NCBI RefSeq assembly: GCF_004796535.1 | Contig: NZ_SPHY01000014.1 | Coordinates: 1-64,000, forward strand | Direction: 5' to 3' | Source: Sphingomonas flavalba | Lineage (GTDB): Bacteria > Pseudomonadota > Alphaproteobacteria > Sphingomonadales > Sphingomonadaceae | Length of the DNA: 64,000 nucleotides | Shown: positions 57,386-64,000 of the stretch, piece by piece | How positions within the stretch are numbered: position 1 is the first letter of the stretch | Layout of the letters: every line of letters starts with the position of its first letter | Made by a program: the position numbers and the translations under genes | The notes under the pieces: generated by a model | Database searches by the model: none | What the model saw: only the letters and a program-made list of their open reading frames with translations | What the model was told of the DNA's origin: nothing

Positions 57386-59431
57386 ATGTTCACCCGTTCC
57401 GGCCTCCTGACCACGGCGCTGGCCGTCGCGCTGGCGCTGCCCGCCCCGCTGCTCGCCCAGGCCGGGGGCGACGCCGCGTCCGGCGATGTCGTCGTCAACA
57501 TGCGCGACATCGACATCGCCGACGTCGCCGAGCAGATCTCGCGGATCACCGGCCGCACCCTGATCCTCGATCCGCAGGTGCGCGGCACCGTCAACGTCTC
57601 GTCGGCGACGCCGCTCAGCCCGGAAGGGGTGTGGGACCTGTTCCAGTCGGTGTTGCGCGCCCAGGGCTTCGCGGCGATCCGCAGCGGCCGGGTCTGGCGG
57701 ATCGTCGGCCAGGCCAACGCCGCGCGCGACGGCGGCATCGGCACGCACGGGCGCGGGGCGGAGGTCGTCACCCGGCTGATCCGCCTGCACAGCCTTGCCC
57801 CCGATCAGGCGGTCAGGGTGTTCAAGCCGCTGGTCGCCCAGTTCGGCAGCGTCGAGGCGCTGACCTCGCCCAACGCCATCGTCGTCACCGACTATGCCGA
57901 CAATGTCCGCCGCATCCAGGGGCTGGCCGCCGCGCTCGACGGCGGCGCCGGCGCGGAGTTTCAGGCGATCACCCTGAAATACGGCACGGCGGAGGATGTC
58001 GCCAACGCGATCCGCGCCGTGCTCGGCGACGGCGGCCAGGCCGGCGGACCGCGCATCGCCGCCGACCCCCGCTCCAACATCGTGCTGATCCGGGGGGAGG
58101 CGAGCGCGATGCGCGAGGCGCGGCGGATCGCCTCCGCGCTCGACCAGCCAGGCGGCGCCGCGCCGACCACCCGCGTCTTCCGCCTCGCCAACAGCGACGC
58201 CGAATCGCTGACCGAGGTGTTGCGCGGCCTGCTCGGAGAGGGGGCGACGGCGACCAATCCGGTCGCCCGCGCGCTGACCGGTGGGCGCACGGCGCGCAGC
58301 CTTGGCGCCGGCCGCACCGGCACCGGGTCCGCCGCGTCCACGACCCCGTCGAGCGCCAGCCTGGCGAGCAGCATTGCCAGCGGGGCGCCGCCCGCCGCCG
58401 CCGATCCGGCCAAGCCGACACCGGAAGGCTTCGCGACGCCGGATCTGGCGATCCAGCCGGCGCCGGAACTGAACGCCATCGTTGTGCGCGGCACCCCATC
58501 GGCCATCGCCCAGCTCGAACCGATCATCACCGAGCTGGACGTCCGCCGCCCGCAGGTGATGATCGAGGCGGCGATCGTCGAGATCAACAGCGACGATGCC
58601 GAGCAGCTCGGCGTCCAGCTCGGCCTCGGCAGCGCCGCGCCGCCGGGCATCGGGTCCGGCGCCGCCACCAATTTCTCCAGCCTCGACGTGCCCTATCGGA
58701 CACTGCTGTCGGCGCTCGGCTCACCGGCAGCCGCCGGCATCGGCAACGGCCTCAACATCAATGTCGGCAACAGCGATTTCCGCCTGCTGGTCCAGGCGCT
58801 CGGCACCTCGACCCGCGCCAATCTCCTGTCGACGCCCAGCCTGACCGTGCTCGACAACGAACCGGCGGAAATCGTCGTCGGCCAGAATGTGCCGTTCCGC
58901 ACCGGCAGCTTCGGGACCGACGGCAACAGCGTCAACCCGTTCACCACCATCGAGCGGCAAGATGTCGGCATCACCCTGCGCGTCGTGCCGCGCGTCAATT
59001 CCGGCGATGTCGTGAAGCTGGAGGTCAGCCAGGAAGTGTCGGCGCTGACCAATGCGGTCACCGGCGCCGCCGATCTCGTCACCAACCGGCGCAGCATCCA
59101 GACGACGGTGCTCGCCGACAATGGCGAGACGATCGTGCTCGGCGGGCTGATCAGCGACGACAGGATGCGGGTGAACAGCAAGGTGCCGCTGCTCGGCGAC
59201 GTGCCGCTGCTCGGCGAACTGTTCAAGGCGCGCAAGGAGAGCCAGGCGAAGAAGACGCTGTTCGTGTTCCTGCGCCCGACGATCCTGCGCGACACCGCCG
59301 CCGCCGTCGCCGCCACCCGCGCCAAATACGGCCGGCTCCAGGGTGAGGAGGCGAACCTGTCGCGCACCCGCAGCCTGCTGCTCAGCCCACCGCCGCCGCG
59401 GCTGACCGTCGAGATCGACGGGTTGTACTGA
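57386..59431 (+). CDS. gspD: Type II secretion secretin GspD
   Basis: 681 residues from the ATG at 57386, preceded by GAGGGGAA (a TTG at 57374 is less likely). A signal peptide (LTTALAVALALPAPLLAQA) is followed by N0-N3 repeats, for example VVNMRDIDIADVAEQISRIT near residues 38-57 and DNVRRIQGLAAALDG near 172. An Ala/Thr/Ser/Gly-rich insert lies within N3 (about 285-350). The secretin core has VQALGTSTRANLLSTPSLTV near 470-489 and the C-terminal VPLLGDVPLLGELF near 600. It forms the outer-membrane channel. The end of the gsp locus is this stop. Confidence 0.95.
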   Translation: MFTRSGLLTTALAVALALPAPLLAQAGGDAASGDVVVNMRDIDIADVAEQISRITGRTLILDPQVRGTVNVSSATPLSPEGVWDLFQSVLRAQGFAAIRSGRVWRIVGQANAARDGGIGTHGRGAEVVTRLIRLHSLAPDQAVRVFKPLVAQFGSVEALTSPNAIVVTDYADNVRRIQGLAAALDGGAGAEFQAITLKYGTAEDVANAIRAVLGDGGQAGGPRIAADPRSNIVLIRGEASAMREARRIASALDQPGGAAPTTRVFRLANSDAESLTEVLRGLLGEGATATNPVARALTGGRTARSLGAGRTGTGSAASTTPSSASLASSIASGAPPAAADPAKPTPEGFATPDLAIQPAPELNAIVVRGTPSAIAQLEPIITELDVRRPQVMIEAAIVEINSDDAEQLGVQLGLGSAAPPGIGSGAATNFSSLDVPYRTLLSALGSPAAAGIGNGLNINVGNSDFRLLVQALGTSTRANLLSTPSLTVLDNEPAEIVVGQNVPFRTGSFGTDGNSVNPFTTIERQDVGITLRVVPRVNSGDVVKLEVSQEVSALTNAVTGAADLVTNRRSIQTTVLADNGETIVLGGLISDDRMRVNSKVPLLGDVPLLGELFKARKESQAKKTLFVFLRPTILRDTAAAVAATRAKYGRLQGEEANLSRTRSLLLSPPPPRLTVEIDGLY

Positions 59432-59862
59432 GCCCGCCGCGCACGATTCGGCCGCCACCGTATCCGCCCGTCATCCGGGATTCGAGACTGCCTTTCCGGC
59501 GCGCAGGGCTGCGCATGCACGGATTCCGGAGGGCTTCCGGGCGGCGTGCAGATACATGACATTTTCATATTGTTTTTCATGAATTGAGCGGTCATAACAT
59601 CGGCGGGGCCGCTGCTGCGGGCGCGGCGGCGGCCACCGCGAGACGAGGCAGGCGCCCATGTCGCCGTAAAGCGTGTTCCGATGGGGCCGGGGCATGAAAG
59701 CAATGACATAGCAGAATGCAGGTCCATTCCCTCGGCCTTTCGAAAGGATCGCCCGGACGTACCGGGATTGGGGGAAGGGCTGTTGCAGAAAGGTCGATTT
59801 ATTTTAAACCTATAGCAATTCCGGCACCAGATCGGATTGCTCAAGCAAGAAGGGGATCTGAC
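59432..59862 (+). promoter_or_regulatory. Long leader region upstream of the amidohydrolase operon
   Basis: 431 bases with no convincing gene. At 59553-59587 there is an AT-rich block (TACATGACATTTTCATATTG, then TTTTTCATGAATT) that closely resembles the block at 62778-62813 upstream of the TonB-dependent receptor. The distance to the start codon is about 275 bp in both cases. Following GC-rich parts also look alike (GGGGCCGC near 59607, CAGGCGCCCATG near 59650). This suggests a shared control element and a long mRNA leader. Confidence 0.5.
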
Positions 59863-61251
59863 ATGCGCCTATCCATTCTCCTTTCGGCGGCGGCATGCCT
59901 GGCACTGGTCGCCGGGGTGCCGGCGGCCGCCGAACGCGTCGTGCAGCCGGGCCAGCCGCCGCAACCGACGCCGCGCACCGCCAAGACGACGATCATCCAC
60001 GCCGGCAAGCTGATGACCGAGCCTGGCAAGCCGGTTCTCAACCAGGCCACGCTGGTGACCGACGGCGGCAAGATCCGCTCCGTCCACCAGGGCTTCGTCG
60101 ACGCGGCGGCGCTCGGCCTGCCGGCCGACACGGAGGTCGTCGACCTTTCGAATAAATTCGTCCTGCCCGGCTTCATGGACCTGCACGTCCACATCACCGG
60201 CAGCGGGCTGGTCGGGCGGATGTCCGGGCTGAACATGCGGCAGGAAAACGCGTTCTTCGCCCTCAACGGCGCGACCAACGCGATGACGACGCTGCAGGCC
60301 GGCTTCACCACGATCCGCGATCTCGGCGCAACCAACGAGGCGATCTTCTCGCTGCGCGATGCGATCAACCTCGGCATCGTGCCGGGGCCGAAGATCGTCG
60401 CGGCGGGCGAAGGGCTGAGCCCGACCAACGGCCATGGCGACGCCCATAACCTGAAGCGCGCCTTCCTCGACGCATCGCCCCGCGACAGCGTCTGCGACGG
60501 GCCGGAGGATTGCCGCCGCGTCGCCCGCCAGCAGATCAAGTTCGGCGCCGACGTGCTGAAGGTCCACGTCACCGGCGGCGTGCTCGACCCGTCCGACGCC
60601 GGCACCGAACAGCAGTTCACCGACGCCGAGCTGAAGGCGATCGTCGAGGCCGGCCATTCGATGGGCCGCAAGGTCACCACCCACGCGCACGGCAAGGGCG
60701 GCATCGATGCGGCGGTCCGCGCCGGCTATGATTCGATCGAGCACGGCATGTGGGCGGACGAGGAAAGCCTGAAGCTGATGAAGGAGCGCGGGACCTATCT
60801 GATCCCGACGGTCTGGCCGATCAGCTATGTCGGCACCACGCCAGAAGCGGTGGCGAAGGGGCCTATGGCCAATATCAACCCCACTTCGCTGGCCAAGCTG
60901 TTCAAGCTCGGCGACCAGCCGAAGAAACTGGTTCGCATGGCGATCAAGATCGGCACGCCGATCGCGCTCGGCACCGATTGCGGTATCGCCCCGCACGGCA
61001 CCAACGCGCAGGAAATGGTCGAGTATGTCGATGCCGGGATGAGCACGGTCGAGGCGCTGAAGACCGGCACGGTCAACGCCGCCGACGCCGCCGGGCTGAA
61101 GGATCGCGGCCGGCTCGACCCCGGTCTTGCCGCCGACGTGATCGCCCTCGACGGCGATCCGGTCGCCGACATCAATCAGGTAATGAACGTCAATTTCGTG
61201 ATGCGTGACGGCATCGTCTTCAGGCGTGACGGACAGGAGATGCGCAAATGA
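59863..61251 (+). CDS. Exported amidohydrolase family protein A (imidazolonepropionase/prolidase-like)
   Basis: 462 residues. Signal peptide (MRLSILLSAAACLALVAGVP) then a metal-dependent TIM barrel: DLHVHITG near residues 106-113 (HxH), Lys in VLKVHVTGG near 231, His in TTHAHGKGG near 271, His in DSIEHGMW near 291, and Asp in GTDCGI near 372. These are the five ligands of a two-metal amidohydrolase. Exported members of this group hydrolyse dipeptides such as Xaa-Pro or related amide bonds. AAGAAGGGG lies upstream. It overlaps the paralogous next gene by four bases (ATGA). Confidence 0.88.
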   Translation: MRLSILLSAAACLALVAGVPAAAERVVQPGQPPQPTPRTAKTTIIHAGKLMTEPGKPVLNQATLVTDGGKIRSVHQGFVDAAALGLPADTEVVDLSNKFVLPGFMDLHVHITGSGLVGRMSGLNMRQENAFFALNGATNAMTTLQAGFTTIRDLGATNEAIFSLRDAINLGIVPGPKIVAAGEGLSPTNGHGDAHNLKRAFLDASPRDSVCDGPEDCRRVARQQIKFGADVLKVHVTGGVLDPSDAGTEQQFTDAELKAIVEAGHSMGRKVTTHAHGKGGIDAAVRAGYDSIEHGMWADEESLKLMKERGTYLIPTVWPISYVGTTPEAVAKGPMANINPTSLAKLFKLGDQPKKLVRMAIKIGTPIALGTDCGIAPHGTNAQEMVEYVDAGMSTVEALKTGTVNAADAAGLKDRGRLDPGLAADVIALDGDPVADINQVMNVNFVMRDGIVFRRDGQEMRK

Positions 61252-62684
61252 GCTGGAAGGGAACTGTTCTTCGTCGTCTCGCGGTCTGCGCGAGCCTGCT
61301 GCCGCTGGCGTTCGCCGCACCGGCGATGGCCGAGGATTTCGTCATCGAGAACGTGACGCTCGTCGACGGTACCGGCCAACCGAACCAGGCCAAGATGTCG
61401 ATCGGCGTCGACAAGGGGCGGATTAGCTTCATCGCGCCGACGGCCGCGGCGCCGCGCGTCTCCGGCCGCCGCATCGACGGCAGTGGCAAATACCTGATGC
61501 CGGGGCTGATGGATGTCCACATCCACCTGAAGGGTGCGCGCGGCGGCGACGGCCGGCGCATGGTCGGCGTCGATCCGAAGAATCCGACCGCGCCGGCTCT
61601 GCCCGCGGCAAGCCCCGACGCCAAGGCTGCACACGAGGCAGGCGTACAGGCGCTCGCCAGCTATCTCTATTCCGGCGTCACCACCGTCTATGACGCCGGC
61701 AACGTGCCCGAACACATCTTCGGCCTGCGCGCCGAGGAGCGCGCCGGCAAGATCCTGGCGCCGCGCATCCTCGCGACCGGCTATGTCGCCACCTACCCGG
61801 GTAGCCATGGCGACAGCGGCGGCATGGCGATCGACAACTGGACGGAGGACAAGCCGAAGCTCGTCAAATATCTGGAGGAGCAGAAGCCCGACATCCTGAA
61901 GCTGACGCTGGAGGAGCATGGCTGGGGCACGCGGCCGCTGATCCCGCTGCTGCCGCTCGACCTGATGCAGGAGATCATCCTCGAAACCAACCGCCACGGC
62001 ATCCGGACCACCGCGCACACCTCAAGCGAGTTGCGCGCGACCGAAGCGATCTTCGCCGGCATCGACAGCCTCGCCCACCCGGTGATCCAGTCGCCGATCA
62101 CGGCCGAGTTCGCCAAGCTGATGGGCGCCAAGAAAATGCCGATGGCGACGACACTGACCATCGGCGAGGGCTATAGCCGCCTCGTCGAGCACCCCGAATA
62201 TCTCGACCAGCCGCTTTACCAAGCGTCGTACAGCAAAGCGGAGATCGACGAGCTGCGCAACAAGACGCTGCCGGCGTGGAAGGAGCGTGGCTGGACCTGG
62301 TGGATGAAGCTGATGACCCCGATCGCGCAGGAGAACATGCGCCAGATCGACGCGGCCGGCGGCATCATCGCCATCGCCACCGACCAGACGCTCGGGCCGG
62401 CCGTTCACAGGGAGATGGAACTGCTCCAGGCGGCGGGCGTGCCGGCGGCGAAGATCGTCCGCATCGCGACGCTGAACGGCGCCCGTCACCTCGGCAAGGA
62501 AGATGAGCTGGGCTCGATCGAGCCGGGCAAGCTGGCGGACATGGTGCTGCTCGACGCCGACCCGACGGCCGACATCGACAACGCCAAGAAGATCGTCTGG
62601 GTGATGAAGAATGGCGCGCTGATCGACGAGGACAAGCTGCCGCTCGCCGGCGGCCCCCGTCCGTTGCGCCGCGCGGTCCGCTGA
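61248..62684 (+). CDS. Exported amidohydrolase family protein B
   Basis: 478 residues. Starts in the stop codon of the preceding gene. A signal peptide (RRLAVCASLLPLAFAAPAMA) leads to the same fold: DVHIHLKGA near residues 88-96, ILKLTLEEHGWG near 216-227 (the Lys), TTAHTSSELRA near 251, DSLAHPVIQ near 274 and Asp in AIATDQTLG near 376. The order of ligands matches metal-dependent amidohydrolases, with an altered second half compared with paralogue A, so substrates may differ. A strong hairpin follows the stop. Confidence 0.87.
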   Translation: MSWKGTVLRRLAVCASLLPLAFAAPAMAEDFVIENVTLVDGTGQPNQAKMSIGVDKGRISFIAPTAAAPRVSGRRIDGSGKYLMPGLMDVHIHLKGARGGDGRRMVGVDPKNPTAPALPAASPDAKAAHEAGVQALASYLYSGVTTVYDAGNVPEHIFGLRAEERAGKILAPRILATGYVATYPGSHGDSGGMAIDNWTEDKPKLVKYLEEQKPDILKLTLEEHGWGTRPLIPLLPLDLMQEIILETNRHGIRTTAHTSSELRATEAIFAGIDSLAHPVIQSPITAEFAKLMGAKKMPMATTLTIGEGYSRLVEHPEYLDQPLYQASYSKAEIDELRNKTLPAWKERGWTWWMKLMTPIAQENMRQIDAAGGIIAIATDQTLGPAVHREMELLQAAGVPAAKIVRIATLNGARHLGKEDELGSIEPGKLADMVLLDADPTADIDNAKKIVWVMKNGALIDEDKLPLAGGPRPLRRAVR

Positions 62685-62691
62685 CCGGCGT

Positions 62692-62721
62692 GGGGCCGTG
62701 CCCGGCGATCGGCACGGCCCC
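62692..62721 (+). terminator. Hairpin after the amidohydrolase operon
   Basis: GGGGCCGTGCC and GGCACGGCCCC form an 11-pair perfect stem around an eight-base loop, 7 bases after the stop. There is no T-run, but the stem is very stable. Probable end of the operon. Confidence 0.6.
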
Positions 62722-62754
62722 GCCACCCGCCGCCGGCGGGACGGACAAAAGCCC

Positions 62755-62782
62755 TTGCTTTCGTTCGCGGAAGGCGTATACA
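62755..62782 (+). promoter_or_regulatory. Promoter candidate of the TonB-dependent receptor gene
   Basis: TTGCTT (62755-62760) and TATACA (62777-62782) with a 16-bp spacer. It is about 300 bp ahead of the start codon, so the transcript would have a long leader with GC-rich hairpins such as GCCGGGGCC/GGCCCCGGC near 62980-63015 and GCGCGCCCG/CGGGCGCGT near 63039-63058. Confidence 0.5.
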
Positions 62783-62818
62783 TGATTTTACATATAGTTT
62801 ATACACATGAATTTACAT
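62780..62818. promoter_or_regulatory. Direct repeat operator candidate upstream of TonB receptor
   Basis: Two copies of ACATGANTTTACAT (62780-62793 and 62805-62818), 25 bp apart start to start. The second lies inside ACACATG-AATTTA-CATGTGT, an exact inverted repeat with seven-base arms. Half-sites spaced like this are common for dimeric repressors. The block is similar to the AT-rich block at 59553-59587. Confidence 0.55.
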
Positions 62819-63085
62819 GTGTGCGGCGTTGGGGCCGCGTCTTGCGGCAACAGGCCCATGACAAGGGATGGCGCTTCATGAGTTTGAGCAGCGACTAAAG
62901 TACCGGCGTTTCCGGAGGGTACGAGGGCTTTTGCTGGACTGCCAGAAGGCGACAGCGGGGCCGCTCACCCAAAGACAGCCGGGGCCAGAAGCCAAAAGAC
63001 GGCCGGCCCCGGCACACCGGCCACATCGGCCGAAATGGCGCGCCCGCACGGGCGCGTGTGACCTTATGCGAAGGGGGGTTAAGCC

Positions 63086-64000
63086 ATGAAAAACAATACC
63101 CGCATCAACATCCGCACTCGTTTCCTGACCACCGCCGCCTCGACCCTGCTGGTCGCCGGCCTGACCACACCGGTCTATGCCCAGTCGGGCAGCGACACGA
63201 GCAGCCAGCCGGACGAGCCGGTGATCGTCGTGACCGGATCGCGCATCGCCAGCGCGGCGCTGACCGCGCCCAATCCGATCTCGCAGGTTTCGTCGGAGGA
63301 ATTCACGCTGAGCAGCTCGGCAACGGTCGAGAACGTGCTCAACACGCTGCCGCAGGTGGTGCCCGGCGAATCCGGCTTCACCAACAACGAGAGCAGCGGC
63401 GTCGCGACGGTCAACCTGCGCGGCCTGGGTGAGCAGCGCAACCTGATCCTGGTCAACGGCCGCCGCTACATCTTCTTCGACGCGCGCCAGGTCACCGACC
63501 TCAACACTATCCCGACCGCGCTGGTCGACCGGGTGGAACTGGTCACCGGCGGCTCGTCGGCGGTCTATGGCTCCGACGCGATCTCGGGCGTCGTCAACTT
63601 CGTGCTCAAGGAGAATTTCCAGGGGCTGGAAGCAACGGCGCAATACGACATCACCGGCCATGGCGACGGCGCAAAGCTGAACCTCGACGCCATCGTTGGC
63701 GGCAACTTCGCGGACGATCGCGGCAACGCCACCCTCTACGTCAACTATTTCAAGCGCGACGCGACGATGGCCGACGCACGCGCCCGCTCGACCTGCTTCC
63801 TGGAAGACACGGTGGTCGCCGGCACGCCGGCGCTCCAGTGCGGCGGCAGCGCCGGCATCCCCAACGGCCGCTTCGCCGGCCTGCCGCTCGGCGCCCAGCT
63901 CGCGGCGCGGCCGCAGGTTGGGGCGGCGCTCGACGCGCTCGGCCTGACCGGCATCGACGCCAACGGCTTCAAGCTGGATGACACCGGCTTGGTGCCGTCA
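63086..64000 (+). CDS. TonB-dependent receptor, N-terminal part (cut by window edge)
   Basis: 305 codons are visible and the frame is open at the end; full proteins of this type are usually 800-1000 residues. The ATG follows AAGGGGGG. A signal peptide (FLTTAASTLLVAGLTTPVYA) is followed by the start of the plug domain (DEPVIVVTGSRIAS near residues 43-56), SSATVENVLNTLPQVVPGES near 77-96, NLRGLGEQRNLILVNGRRY near 110-128 and DAISGVVNFVLKENFQGLE near 165-183. These are typical plug motifs. It takes up an unknown substrate, perhaps the peptide-like product of the nearby exported amidohydrolases. Confidence 0.92.
   Translation, partial: MKNNTRINIRTRFLTTAASTLLVAGLTTPVYAQSGSDTSSQPDEPVIVVTGSRIASAALTAPNPISQVSSEEFTLSSSATVENVLNTLPQVVPGESGFTNNESSGVATVNLRGLGEQRNLILVNGRRYIFFDARQVTDLNTIPTALVDRVELVTGGSSAVYGSDAISGVVNFVLKENFQGLEATAQYDITGHGDGAKLNLDAIVGGNFADDRGNATLYVNYFKRDATMADARARSTCFLEDTVVAGTPALQCGGSAGIPNGRFAGLPLGAQLAARPQVGAALDALGLTGIDANGFKLDDTGLVPS

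Noticed and set aside
59471-59695. 74-residue minus-strand frame upstream of the amidohydrolases
   Set aside because: No ribosome site or domain, and it covers the conserved AT-rich regulatory block.

Overview
The window is 64 kb of GC-rich chromosome from an alphaproteobacterium, most likely a sphingomonad (Sphingomonas or a close relative). The supporting signs are the conserved blocks rpmF-plsX-fabH-ihfA-merR and lptC-lptA-lptB-rpoN, the bamE / ubiquinol-cytochrome c chaperone / DUF177 group, many GTG and TTG starts, four-base ATGA/GTGA overlaps between operon genes, and secreted hydrolases placed beside a TonB-dependent receptor. I see no phage, insertion sequence, CRISPR array or rRNA operon. 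One tRNA, Arg(ACG), is present.

Layout. 1-4.4 kb: a cut secreted protein, two tandem exported M24 (Xaa-Pro type) peptidases and an IclR regulator, with a repeated 16-bp motif in the gaps. 4.6-17.2 kb: a large acyl-CoA block containing a crotonase, two hotdog thioesterases, three SDR dehydrogenases, a GPH-type MFS transporter, an acyl-CoA dehydrogenase, a zinc alcohol dehydrogenase, an APH-type kinase, a fused enoyl-CoA hydratase/3-hydroxyacyl-CoA dehydrogenase and an amidase. The kinase plus acyl-CoA dehydrogenase pair recalls pathways that degrade 4-hydroxy acids. 17.2-18.1 kb: a MarR regulator with a cysteine tail, divergent from a small thioredoxin-like protein. 18-25.3 kb: secreted and surface proteins, typA, and a TelA/XpaC-like pair.

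25.4-29.6 kb: aspartate aminotransferase, a PabB-PabC fusion, an MBL hydrolase and a MAPEG protein. 29.7-32.7 kb: rpmF-plsX-fabH and ihfA-merR. 33-39 kb: a double cold-shock protein, TerC, RNase D, lptC-lptA-lptB and rpoN. 39.1-41.5 kb: a surface lipoprotein with a Pro-Ser stalk beside a Slam-type outer-membrane translocator. 41.6-50.8 kb: a threonine-synthase-like enzyme, gyrB, an AraC regulator, a long DNA palindrome, tRNA-Arg, a lipoprotein, PAP2, a methyltransferase, bamE, the cytochrome bc1 chaperone and DUF177.

50.9-59.4 kb: a type II secretion locus in two divergent arms (gspL-M-E-F and gspG-H-I-C-D) without recognisable gspJ, gspK, gspN or gspO. 59.9-64 kb: two exported amidohydrolases in an operon, then the start of a TonB-dependent receptor. 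The upstream regions of these two units share a similar AT-rich motif at almost the same distance (about 270 bp) from the start codon, which suggests joint control.
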